Shown: positions 6,674 through 14,300 of the stretch, one piece after another
How the letters are laid out: every line of letters starts with the position of its first letter
How positions within the stretch are numbered: the first letter of the stretch is position 1
Assembly: GCA_002451235.1 (NCBI GenBank)
Contig: DKBN01000031.1
Location: 1 to 16,475, forward strand
DNA: 16,475 nt
Direction of reading: 5' to 3'
Origin: Patescibacteria group bacterium UBA6899
Lineage (GTDB): Bacteria; Patescibacteriota; Minisyncoccia; Phycocordibacterales; UBA6899
Made by a program: the position numbers and the translations under genes
The notes under the pieces: generated by a model
What the model was told of the DNA's origin: nothing
Seen by the model: the letters and a program-made list of their open reading frames with translations, nothing else
The model's database searches: none

Positions 6674-6702
6674 AAGCGGTGGCTTAGCAGCACCGCTTTT
6701 TT
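6674..6702 (+). terminator. Strong intrinsic terminator after the smc/59-aa ORF
   Basis: AAGCGGTG (6674-6681) pairs with CACCGCTT (6691-6698) across a 9-nt loop and is followed by a T-run to 6702. Confidence 0.8.
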
Positions 6703-6740
6703 AATTACTGGGCGCTGCTCGCTAAGAAATGTAACAGGTG

Positions 6741-6746
6741 TATAAT
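6741..6746 (+). promoter_or_regulatory. -10 box of the DUF378 gene
   Basis: Perfect TATAAT, about 33 nt before the DUF378 ATG. No good -35 is visible. The leader carries only a weak purine stretch. Confidence 0.45.
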
Positions 6747-6779
6747 TTCTAGTAGGATTATTCGCTCATATCATGAAGT

Positions 6780-7034
6780 ATGACAGTGATCTTGAGAGAT
6801 AAGGGGTGCCTCTACTCGACCATCGGCTGGTGGCTGGTGATCATCGGAGCGCTCAACTGGGGTCTTGTGGGGCTTGGGTATTTTCTCTCCATGAACCTCA
6901 ATGTGGTCAACCTACTGCTCGGTAGTTGGCCGGTAGTGGAGGATATCGTCTATGTGCTGGTCGGCGCAGCGGGCATCATGCTCCTGATCGGATGCAAGTG
7001 CGCGAAATGCCGCACCGACACTCCAGCCGTATAG
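6780..7034 (+). CDS. DUF378-family small membrane protein, 84 aa
   Basis: Two membrane segments: residues about 13-35 (IGWWLVIIGALNWGLVGLGYF) and about 54-74 (IVYVLVGAAGIMLLIGC). The motif IGALNWGLVGLG followed by LNVVNLLLG is the DUF378 signature. The cytosolic tail ends with three Cys (CKCAKC). Function of the family is unknown; it is common in CPR and other bacteria. ATG 6780 has no Shine-Dalgarno; ATG 6774 is in another frame and stops at once. It is transcribed alone, between a TATAAT box and a terminator at 7054-7088. A truncated paralogue of its last 20 codons lies at 8025-8087, on the far side of the PaaX/Cas2-like gene. Confidence 0.88.
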   Translation: MTVILRDKGCLYSTIGWWLVIIGALNWGLVGLGYFLSMNLNVVNLLLGSWPVVEDIVYVLVGAAGIMLLIGCKCAKCRTDTPAV

Positions 7035-7053
7035 TATATAGGCTTCTAGCGAA

Positions 7054-7088
7054 CACGACCGCCGCCTCTTGTGGCGGTCGTGCGTTTT
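7054..7088 (+). terminator. Intrinsic terminator after DUF378
   Basis: CACGACCGCC (7054-7063) pairs perfectly with GGCGGTCGTG (7073-7082) across a 9-nt loop, then CGTTTT. Confidence 0.75.
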
Positions 7089-7170
7089 ACGTGCGGTCGG
7101 GAGAGACAAGATAAGCCAGGTCTATCCCTCGTCGAGCATCGATGCGATCTGCCTCGATCATTCACACACG
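7089..7170. other. Gene-free spacer before the PaaX/Cas2-like unit
   Basis: No convincing gene. The only structure I see is a 10-bp perfect palindrome GCATCGATGC (7136-7145). Confidence 0.3.
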
Positions 7171-7198
7171 TTTTACTTCGACATACGGCCCTTATAAT
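7171..7198 (+). promoter_or_regulatory. Promoter of the PaaX/Cas2-like gene
   Basis: TTTTAC (7171-7176), 16-nt spacer, TATAAT (7193-7198). Transcription from about 7205 would put the hairpin at 7222-7255 inside the 5' UTR and excludes an upstream in-frame start at 7142. Confidence 0.45.
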
Positions 7199-7221
7199 GT
7201 ATTTCCTCGTATTTCCTCTTG

Positions 7222-7255
7222 CTCTAAACATTGTCCTATAGGGACACGATTAGAG
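7222..7255 (+). repeat. Hairpin element A (left of the PaaX/Cas2-like gene)
   Basis: Outer arms CTCTAA (7222-7227) and TTAGAG (7250-7255). The inner part has TGTCC (7232-7236) and GGACA (7242-7246). It shares a 14-bp identical core, CATTGTCCTATAGG (7229-7242), and GATTAG at the same spacing, with element B at 7922-7963. It lies between the promoter and the ATG. Confidence 0.7.
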
Positions 7256-7276
7256 TATGATGCTATTCTTAAAATT

Positions 7277-7864
7277 ATGGAGAAGATAGAGAAGCGTGTG
7301 GCAAACAAAAGGCGCAAGGAGAACATTCAAGAGGCCATTCTCCGCAGTATCTTCGCTGCCGGTATGTTGAGTGTCGTTCTTGTCGCACCGAATATGCTTA
7401 AATATCTTGGAAACCCCGAGAAATTCCTTAACGACAGAAACTCGAAGTACCGGATGAAGAATACCCTCTGGCTATTGGCGAAGAAGAGGTTGATACGGTT
7501 CGAAAAGAACTCAAGGGGAACATTTGCGAGATTGACCGACAAGGGAGAACGTGCGCTAGGAGTGATGATCGCTCGTGCGCCCGATAAACGAAGATCCAAG
7601 AAATGGGATGGACGATGGCGGTTGGTCATATATGACATTCCCGAATACAGTAGGGTACTGCGGAAAAAGCTGCAAAGAACACTTCGCGCGTTCGGATTCG
7701 AACGTTTGCAGGACAGCATCTGGATATATCCATTCGATTGCGAAGCACTGATAGCGCTCTTGAAGGCCGATCTGCACATCGGTAGGAATGTACTCTATGT
7801 CATAGCTGAGGAGATCGAAGATGATCATAGTCTCAGAAAACTTTTCGGTCTTTCTTCGCGATAG
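7277..7864 (+). CDS. PaaX-like winged-helix protein with Cas2-like C-terminal domain
   Basis: 195 residues from ATG 7277. Residues about 15-98 form a winged-helix region (helices, then LWLLAKKRLIRFEKNSRGTF and LTDKGERAL, a typical wing followed by a DNA-binding-family end). Residues about 108-190 carry the PaaX-middle/Cas2-like ferredoxin fold: KWDGRWRLVIYDIPE, a basic helix (RVLRKKLQRTLRAFGF), LQDSIWIYPF, then VLYVIAEEIEDDHSLRKLFGL. PaaX proteins are transcriptional repressors binding palindromic sites. This class is often labelled Cas2, but no cas1 or CRISPR array is in the window, so a regulator is the safer reading. An Asp at the Cas2 catalytic position (YDIPE, D120) is kept. The gene is visibly A+T-richer than its neighbours (24 of 60 G+C at 7381-7440) and sits between two related hairpins, so transfer is possible. 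It has no Shine-Dalgarno. Confidence 0.75.
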   Translation: MEKIEKRVANKRRKENIQEAILRSIFAAGMLSVVLVAPNMLKYLGNPEKFLNDRNSKYRMKNTLWLLAKKRLIRFEKNSRGTFARLTDKGERALGVMIARAPDKRRSKKWDGRWRLVIYDIPEYSRVLRKKLQRTLRAFGFERLQDSIWIYPFDCEALIALLKADLHIGRNVLYVIAEEIEDDHSLRKLFGLSSR

Positions 7865-7921
7865 AGAGTATATCGAACCAATGTTGGGATAGTAGAGGCT
7901 CGCTTCTATGAGATATTCTCA
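7865..7921. other. Short 3' spacer with a near-palindrome
   Basis: TGAGATATTCTCA (7909-7921) is a near-perfect palindrome immediately left of element B. Nothing else is seen. Confidence 0.3.
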
Positions 7922-7963
7922 CCTGCACTTATCATTGTCCTATAGGATAGGGATTAGTGCAGG
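7922..7963 (+). repeat. Hairpin element B (right of the PaaX/Cas2-like gene)
   Basis: Arms 7922-7933 (CCTGCACTTATC) and 7952-7963 (GATTAGTGCAGG) pair at 11 of 12 positions. It has the same 14-bp core (7933-7946) and the same GATTAG (7952-7957) as element A, in the same orientation. No T-run follows, so it does not look like a plain terminator. Confidence 0.75.
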
Positions 7964-7976
7964 AAATATCTGTATG

Positions 7977-8010
7977 TAGGTCACAAAATAGGTCACAAGG
8001 TGGGGGTCAC
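7977..8010 (+). repeat. Three short GGTCAC repeats
   Basis: GGTCAC occurs at 7979-7984, 7991-7996 and 8005-8010. The first two are part of TAGGTCACAA copies 12 bp apart. The cluster lies between hairpin B and the DUF378 remnant. Confidence 0.5.
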
Positions 8011-8024
8011 AGCGATCATGCTCG

Positions 8025-8087
8025 GGTATCGTGCTCGCGATCGGGTGCAAGTGCGCGAAAAGTCGCGCCGATACTCCGGCAGTGTGA
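8025..8087 (+). pseudogene. 3' remnant of a second DUF378 gene
   Basis: The 20 codons plus stop read GIVLAIGCKCAKSRADTPAV, against GIMLLIGCKCAKCRTDTPAV in the intact gene (6972-7034). By my count 49 of 63 bases match, and most differences are synonymous. Upstream of 8025 the similarity stops, and the frame is closed by a TAG at 7989. No start codon or N-terminal membrane segment remains, so it cannot encode the family fold. The many synonymous differences mean that it diverged as a working paralogue before losing its 5' part. Confidence 0.75.
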
Positions 8088-8138
8088 CCGAAGGATCAAT
8101 AGAACCGTTCCACCCACCCGCTTCAAGTAAGAGGTGTG

Positions 8139-10190
8139 CTATCTTGCGAGCTTCAGCGTGATCTGTTTCTTCTTGAGATCGACAGCGAAGACCTTCACGC
8201 GGAGCTTGTCGCCGAGGCGGAAAGTCCGCCCGCTCTCTTTGCCGACGATGCGGTACTTCTTCTCCTCGAGGAAGTAGAAGTCATCGGGGATGTCGCGAAG
8301 CGAGATCATCCCCTCGGTCTTGGTCGCAGTATCTTCGACGTAGATGCCCCATTCTGTCACCCCAGAAACGGCCCCTTCCCATGTTTCTCCGATGCGTTCG
8401 CCCCAATATTCCACTTGCTTGAGCTTGATCGACGCGCGTTCAGCTTCCGCGGCGGCGACCTCCATCTGCGACGCGTATCGCGCTACGTGTTCCTCGCTCG
8501 CGAGCGCCTTCTTCGACACCGGACGACCCCTTAGATAGTTCTCCAATAAACGGTGCACCATGAGGTCGGGATAGCGGCGGATGGGGGAGGTAAAATGCGT
8601 ATAGTATTCGAAACCGAGCCCGAAATGTCCGATGTTCGTCGTCGAATATACCGCCTTTGCCATGGCGCGCACGGTAGCGATCTGGATCATCGGCTCCTCG
8701 GCATGTCCACGCACCTCTTCGAGCATGCGATTGATCGCCTGCGAGGAGATCTTGCCGTTCTTCTCGTGCTTCATGTTGACGCCTATCGTTCTCAGGTAAT
8801 CTTTCAGGTCCGCCATCTTTTCCTCGTTCGGCTCGTCGTGCACGCGGTATACGAAGACACTTCCTGTACGTTTGTCCTTTTTCGCGATCAGCTCCGCGAC
8901 CTTCTTGTTCGCCAGGAGCATGAATTCCTCGATAAGCTTGTTCGTATCCTGGAAGACCTTCGGATAGATGCGGATGGGCTTCCCGTCTTGGTCGAGCTCG
9001 AAGCGCATCTCCTGCGACTCGAACGCGATGGCTCCGGCCGCGATGCGTTCCTCGCGCAAACGCTTCCCGAGCGTATTGAGCGCGCGAAGCTCTTGTGCAT
9101 GCGGGCCCCTCCCTGAATCGATGACCTCCTGGGCCTCTTCGTATGAGAATCGTTTCGCGGAATGGATGATGGTCTTCCCGAACCATGCTTGCACGACCCT
9201 TGCGTGGCGATCGAGCTCGAAGACGGCGGAGAAGGTAAGTCGGTCCTCATCGGGGACCAAAGAGCAGATGCCGTTGGAGAGTCGTTCAGGAAGCATCGGA
9301 ATGGTGCGGTCGACGAGATAGATCGACGTGCCGCGCTCCGCCGCTTCCTGGTCGAGCCGCGAACCCGGAGTGACGTAATACGAGACATCAGCGATGTGGA
9401 CGCCGACCTCGACGTTCCCGTTCGGAAGCCTAGAGAACGACAGCGCATCGTCGAAATCCTTCGCATCCTTCGGGTCGATAGTGAAGGTGAGCACACTCCG
9501 GAAATCCCTGCGGTGCGCGATCTCTTCTTCGGGTATCGCTGTCGGTATCTTCTCCGCCGCCTCGAGCACATCTGCGGAGAACGTCGTGTCGAAACCGCGC
9601 TCAAGGACGATGGATTCCATCTCGACGTCGTGCGCTCCAGGGCGACCGAGCACACGTACCACTGCGCCCAGGGGGTCGCGCTTCGCGTCGGTCCATTTCT
9701 GGAGCTCGACGAACACCTTCTGTCCTTTCTTCGCCCCTTTAAGCTTGTTCTCGGGGATGAGTATTGGCCGATACATGCGCACATCGTCGGGAATGAACGT
9801 GTAGGTGCGGTTCGTGCGCTCCAGGGTCCCTACGAAATGCATCTTGTTGCGGAAAAGGATCTTCTCCACGGAGCCGCCCTGCCGGATTCCCACGATCTTC
9901 GAATGAAGCAACACCTCGACACGGTCTCCATCAAGTGCGGTGTTCAGGAAGGACGGATCGACTTCGATGTCCTCCTTCATTCCCTCGACAGCGACGTAGC
10001 CGACGCCTTTCGTGGAGATACGAATCGTCCCCTCGACGAGATGGTGCTTCGGATAACGTTCCGGCCGCTCTTGGCGCACCACCTTTTTCTGTTCGTGCCC
10101 CTCGCGCCGAATACCTCTCTCCTCAGCGCGACGGCGTATGTCACCGCTCTGGGCTCGGTGTTTCAGGTGTTTCTTCTTGGGGTATCCCAT
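8139..10190 (-). CDS. rnr: Ribonuclease R (RNase II/RNB family 3'-5' exoribonuclease)
   Basis: Processive 3'-5' exonuclease that degrades structured RNA. Domains on 683 residues: basic N-terminal tail (1-48), cold-shock-type OB domain (about 50-97, GTIRISTKGVGYVAVEG), second OB region to about 185, RNB catalytic domain (about 230-555), S1 domain (about 601-683). The catalytic acids in TIDPKDAKDFDDAL are D239, D245, D247 and D248, matching the 201/207/209/210 spacing of E. coli RNase II. Other RNB landmarks are HIADVSYYV, ERLSNGICSL and HFTSPIRRYPDLMVHR. Start ATG at 10190 (MGYPKKKHLK) lies 7 nt after the stop of the PH-domain gene, probably co-transcribed. A longer in-frame start at 10271 would overlap that gene by 74 bp. 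A TATAAC 6 nt before the ATG may give an extra leaderless mRNA. Confidence 0.95.
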   Translation of the reverse strand: MGYPKKKHLKHRAQSGDIRRRAEERGIRREGHEQKKVVRQERPERYPKHHLVEGTIRISTKGVGYVAVEGMKEDIEVDPSFLNTALDGDRVEVLLHSKIVGIRQGGSVEKILFRNKMHFVGTLERTNRTYTFIPDDVRMYRPILIPENKLKGAKKGQKVFVELQKWTDAKRDPLGAVVRVLGRPGAHDVEMESIVLERGFDTTFSADVLEAAEKIPTAIPEEEIAHRRDFRSVLTFTIDPKDAKDFDDALSFSRLPNGNVEVGVHIADVSYYVTPGSRLDQEAAERGTSIYLVDRTIPMLPERLSNGICSLVPDEDRLTFSAVFELDRHARVVQAWFGKTIIHSAKRFSYEEAQEVIDSGRGPHAQELRALNTLGKRLREERIAAGAIAFESQEMRFELDQDGKPIRIYPKVFQDTNKLIEEFMLLANKKVAELIAKKDKRTGSVFVYRVHDEPNEEKMADLKDYLRTIGVNMKHEKNGKISSQAINRMLEEVRGHAEEPMIQIATVRAMAKAVYSTTNIGHFGLGFEYYTHFTSPIRRYPDLMVHRLLENYLRGRPVSKKALASEEHVARYASQMEVAAAEAERASIKLKQVEYWGERIGETWEGAVSGVTEWGIYVEDTATKTEGMISLRDIPDDFYFLEEKKYRIVGKESGRTFRLGDKLRVKVFAVDLKKKQITLKLAR

Positions 10191-10196
10191 GAAGGA

Positions 10197-10202
10197 GTTA
10201 TA
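10197..10202 (-). promoter_or_regulatory. Possible internal -10 box for rnr
   Basis: TATAAC on the minus strand ends 6 nt before the rnr ATG and overlaps the TAA stop of the PH-domain gene. No good -35 is visible. Confidence 0.2.
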
Positions 10203-10809
10203 CCCCGGAATCGTCTCCAGTGATAAGTGTCTGGCCTCGCTCCATCTCTTTGGCGGTAGTACCCGCTGCATCGTGCATGACGACCGGACGAGGAATACCG
10301 GCGACCGTATCCTGCAGCGTCGATATGAATTTCTTCACGTCGTAGGGTTTAGCGATATACGCCGCCTCGAAATTCTCGCGCTCGCCCGCAGTCTCGATGG
10401 TGATGGTCCCGAAATCAAGCATGGTCTGAATGACTCCTCGCACGTCGACGGAGATATCCTGAATGCGGTCGATACGGAATGACCCGCTCCGGCGCTTAAA
10501 GAAGCCATCCTGCTCGATGTCGAAGATACGCCGGTCCGTGATAATGAGAACGTCAAGATAATAGCTCATCCACATATACCAGCCGATCATCCAAATGATG
10601 GTGAGCCAAACGAAGAGGAAGAAGAGCGCGGAATAGAAGGGAGCGCCGTCGAAACCGACAAGCCGGTCAATGTGGACGAACTCATTTCCGAATAGGACCA
10701 ACCCTGGCAGCGCGACCATGAACACGAGGATGAAGAGATCGCCGACAAGCACGAACCAATGTCGACGCACGATCATCTTGATCTCTTCTCCTTGTTCTAC
10801 TTCGACCAT
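10198..10809 (-). CDS. Bacterial PH-domain (bPH_2/DUF304-like) membrane protein
   Basis: 203 residues. Two membrane segments at about 18-40 (FVLVGDLFILVFMVALPGLV) and 60-82 (ALFFLFVWLTIIWMIGWYMW). A bPH_2 domain follows at about 83-145: YYLDVLIITDRRIFDIEQDGFF, then RIDRIQDISVDVRGVIQTMLDFGTITIETAG, a strong family signature. The C-terminal 50 residues are polar and not part of the domain. The family is membrane-anchored with unknown ligand. The start is ATG 10809; an internal Met (residue 12) is a less likely alternative. No Shine-Dalgarno is visible. Stop and rnr start are 7 nt apart and the two-TM gene lies 34 nt upstream, so the three probably form one minus-strand transcript. Confidence 0.87.
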   Translation of the reverse strand: MVEVEQGEEIKMIVRRHWFVLVGDLFILVFMVALPGLVLFGNEFVHIDRLVGFDGAPFYSALFFLFVWLTIIWMIGWYMWMSYYLDVLIITDRRIFDIEQDGFFKRRSGSFRIDRIQDISVDVRGVIQTMLDFGTITIETAGERENFEAAYIAKPYDVKKFISTLQDTVAGIPRPVVMHDAAGTTAKEMERGQTLITGDDSGV

Positions 10810-10843
10810 ATGCGATATGTGGATATGCGATGAATGATAACTC

Positions 10844-11095
10844 TCAGATGCTTGAAGAAAGATACATCACGTACGAAACGAGAAGGACGACGAAGAGAAA
10901 GAGGCTCCCGCCGAAATAGATGAAGGTCATTTTGAGCACCCCGAGCTTCTCAGGCGAGTATTTATTGAGATGGTAGTAGAGGATGAGGCTATAGAGGAGC
11001 CACACGACGAAGAGGAGTGCAAGTGTTATCCCAAGAAAATGTGGGGACAAGGGGACGCTTCCGCGGAGAGTTGAGATCACAGATGGGAAATTCAT
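10844..11095 (-). CDS. Small two-TM membrane protein, 83 aa
   Basis: Start chosen at ATG 11095 (MNFPSVISTL) because a TATACT box ends 10 nt before it. Longer in-frame starts (ATG 11116, GTG 11122) lie upstream of or across that box. Two hydrophobic helices, about 20-42 and 56-79, are joined by a short basic/polar loop (HLNKYSPEKLG), so both ends are on the same side. I do not recognise a family. It heads the presumed operon with the PH-domain protein and rnr. It might partner the PH protein in the membrane, which is only suggested by adjacency. Confidence 0.7.
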   Translation of the reverse strand: MNFPSVISTLRGSVPLSPHFLGITLALLFVVWLLYSLILYYHLNKYSPEKLGVLKMTFIYFGGSLFLFVVLLVSYVMYLSSSI

Positions 11096-11105
11096 ATTCT
11101 CTCTC

Positions 11106-11111
11106 AGTATA
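11106..11111 (-). promoter_or_regulatory. -10 box of the minus-strand operon
   Basis: TATACT on the minus strand, 10 nt before ATG 11095, the same layout as rpmF. TGTGCA at the 17-nt position is a weak -35. Confidence 0.4.
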
Positions 11112-11126
11112 GCCATATTCACGGAT

Positions 11127-11158
11127 TGTGCACAGGGTTATCAACAAAGTTATTCACT
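11127..11158. other. DnaA-box-like cluster in the divergent intergenic region
   Basis: TTATCAACA (11138-11146) and TTATTCACT (11150-11158) each differ from TTATNCACA by one base. TGTGCACAG (11127-11135) is a poorer reverse match. The two best are 12 bp apart. Confidence 0.25.
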
Positions 11159-11164
11159 TTAGAA

Positions 11165-11301
11165 CCGTTGCCACTTGCCAAATATCACAATGAAGAGCAG
11201 ACTGTTTCAAGTTCTATTCATGGAGGAATAGCAACGGAAAGGGCAAGTGCTGGACATGATCCGGCGTTTGCCCTGTTTGCGCACGCTTAGAAACGCGTGC
11301 G
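11165..11301 (+). promoter_or_regulatory. Structured leader before the surface-protein gene
   Basis: CCGTTGC (11165-11171) is complementary to GCAACGG (11231-11237), and CACTTGCC (11172-11179) to GGCAAGTG (11242-11249). The two pairings cross, as in a pseudoknot. GGGCAA (11241-11246) can instead pair with TTGCCC (11268-11273). A separate hairpin CGCACGC/GCGTGCG lies at 11280-11301. The region also holds a possible 13-codon leader ORF (11190-11231) without a Shine-Dalgarno. No clear promoter was found. Confidence 0.4.
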
Positions 11302-11337
11302 ACGACCTTGAGTCCAATTATTTATTTTTTTATTTGT

Positions 11338-14300
11338 ATGAAAAACACACATACATGGGTGAAGCCGGTGACAACACTCGTTTCGGGTGTCGCGATCGGC
11401 GCATTGTTCATGGTTCCACTGGCGACGATCTATGCCGACGACGCGATCACGACTACGGATCCAGTCGTCACGACCACAGACACCTCTTCCGCGACGGATG
11501 CAGGTACGACCGACGTCACCACCGCTCCGGCAACCGATACGTCGACTGCGGATTTGGCATCCGAGCCCGCGACCGATATGTCCACGACCGATGGGACGGT
11601 CACGGACACTCCCACAACCCCGACCACGGACACGACAGCGACGACCGATACGTCCGGCACCGATACGCAAACATCTGATATTCCTCCAGTTTCTCCTACT
11701 GTCGCGTCCGAGCTCTCGACCGACAAAGCAGACTATAACCCGGGACAAACCGCGACAATTTTTGGCAAATTCTTCGGAGTGATTCAGGAGATCGTTCTCA
11801 AGATTTTTGGCACTGATGAAAATGGCGGTTCGTATACCGAATCAATCCAAAACGTTACAGCTGATGATCAGGGCTCGTTCACGACGACCTATACCCTCGA
11901 TAACATTTTCCGCCCGCTCTATACCGTGACCGCAGAGAGCACGGTTGGGACACTTCTCGCACAAACGACGTTTACGGATGCGCCCTCCACGAATTTCTCC
12001 CTCTCAGGATTCGGGGCGAATCAGGTTGGAAGCGGATCGTTGAATCTTGGGTGGACAGGTGGAAATCTTGGCAATACTTGGTCTGAAGGTGAATGGGTAC
12101 CGTATAAATTGGTTATCACAAATGTCCAATCAAATTACCCCGGCCTTGTCGGATTCCCGAGCCTCACTCTTTCCTATGACTTTACCGGGAACAATGGTTC
12201 TCGGTTCGTTGATCTTGTGCGTGGTCTTCAGGTTGGGGCAACTGATCTGACTGGTAACAATGCGTGGCCAACTGATTCCGGAACTGCTTATCCGCTTACT
12301 ACTCGAACTGAACTAGAAAATGCCCAAAATGACATTGGAAATACGGTACCATTGGCCAACACTTGGACTGGGTTTCAATTACTGAATCTTCCGAATTCAC
12401 AGATCAACAGGCTAGTTGGGGGGACAGCACCAAGTTCAGTTACTCAAGACAGATTGACGTTCATGATCAATCCCTCAGATTTGACAGCGCACGGATTGTC
12501 GACCAACGCGGGAACGATTGTTATTTACTTCCAGTTACATGAGTCGCGTACGTTCGTGTGGGGTAATTCACTCCAATCGGGGTACAACGCTGCACCGGCG
12601 GATGCGTGGGGTGGGGATCTCTATGGGTCATCTCCATTCAATACCGATAAACGGAACGGTTCGAGTTTCGTTCCTGGTTCTTCTGGTCACGTACACGCGG
12701 AGACGACTGGCATCGGGAGTCTTGATGTACCGATCCCAATTCCTGACAATCCAGGTGGCGCGATCTCTGGTTTGAAATGGCGAGATGATAACGCGAACGG
12801 TGCCAAAGACGGCACTGAACCGACACTTTCTGGTTGGACGGTTAATGTAAGTGGAACACTTGAAGGGATAAACTTCAGTGAAAGTACGACGACAGATGGT
12901 TCGGGTAATTATTCGTTCCCCAATATAAGCGCAGGAACATCTTGGCTGGTGAAAGAGTTCGATCAACGCACAAATCCTTCTGAGACCGGTTACACTCAAA
13001 CATATCCGACTTTGTCTTCCACTGTGGGACAGGGTTCAGGCACTTCTGTGTCTGGCAGCGGGTATGCCCCAGTTGGGTGGAATGTCAATCTCACCCTTGC
13101 AAATCCGAGCCAAGCGAGTATGAATTTCGGTAACCGATCGCAGATCGCTCCGACCGTCGTTACGACGATTCATGACGGGAATCACAACCCGGTGACATCA
13201 GTAAACGCTGGAACGACCGTTCACGATAGCGCGGCGGTATCCGGAAGCGCAGGAACGCCGACTGGCACAGTGGATTTCTACTTCTTCAACAGCAACAACT
13301 GTACTGGTGCTACGACGACATCGGGAACAGGCATCGCGCTCAATGGAAGCGGCATTGCGGATCCGTCTTCAAATCAAGGACCTCTTGGTGCCGGATCGTA
13401 TTCGTTCCGGGCGCACTACAATGGCGATTCGCATTACTTCCCGGCAAATGCAGCCTGTGAACCGCTCACAGTGAACAAGGTGAGTCCGTCGATCAGTACC
13501 ACCCCGAACCCGTCGAGCGCGAGCGTAGGAGCGACCCTAAGCGACACCGCGACGCTCTCCGGCGGATATAATCCGACCGGAAACGTGACCTTCAAGCTCT
13601 ATGCGCCTTCGGACGCGTCCTGCTCAGGTACGCCGGCGTATACGGTGACGGACGGAACCGTTCCGTATTCCGCTGATCCTGGCTTCGTCTCGAACGCGGC
13701 TGGAACATGGCATTGGACGGCGGATTATGCGGGTGACACGAACAACAATCCCGCATCCTCTGGTTGCTCTGCCGAGCCGGTCACAGTGAGTAAATACTCG
13801 CCATCGATCTCAACCACGCTCTCGGCGTCGTCGGTCAATGTTGGCACCGCAGTTCATGATTCCTCGACACTCATCGGCGCGTCATCGAACGCGGGCGGCA
13901 CAGTGACCTATACCGTCTACACGAACGATACGTGCAGCGCGGGAGCGCAGAGTGCGGGGACGAAGACGGTGACGAACGGTGCTGTTCCTGATTCCGATCC
14001 GATCACCTTCAGCACGGCTGGCGATTACTACTGGCAGGCGGCGTACTCGGGTGATGCGGCCAACAACAGCGCCACTTCCCAATGCACCGACGAGCACCTG
14101 GTCGTGAGTAAGCTGAATTCCAACACCGTAACAGTCATCCATGACGCATCGCATGCCACCGTGACCTCGGTCGCGGCGGGTACGACAGTCCACGATCAGG
14201 CGACGGTCTCTGGGAGCGGTCCAACGCCAACAGGCTCAGTTACCTTCAAGTGGTTCACGACCGGGTCATGCAGCGCGACGCCGACAAATACCTCTGGCGC

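Noticed and set aside
6359..6745. 128-codon frame overlapping the smc end
   Set aside because: It starts inside smc and reads through a strong terminator; the 59-aa frame has a Shine-Dalgarno and ends before that terminator.
7142..7276. N-terminal extension of the PaaX/Cas2-like protein to ATG 7142
   Set aside because: The segment contains the TATAAT promoter and hairpin A, and the extra residues do not resemble the family.
7222..7963. CRISPR locus around the Cas2-like gene
   Set aside because: Only two hairpin copies 704 bp apart, no spacers and no cas1; the domain architecture is PaaX-like with a winged helix.
9162..10223. Long plus-strand open frame opposite rnr (353 codons)
   Set aside because: Antisense shadow of rnr; all RNB catalytic motifs are on the minus strand.
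10808..10831. ATATGCGAT direct repeat at the PH-gene start (15-bp period)
   Set aside because: Only two 9-bp copies, one overlapping the start codon; chance is plausible and no regulator is implied.
11190..11231. 13-codon leader ORF before the surface-protein gene
   Set aside because: No Shine-Dalgarno and no mapped promoter; kept only as a note in the leader entry.
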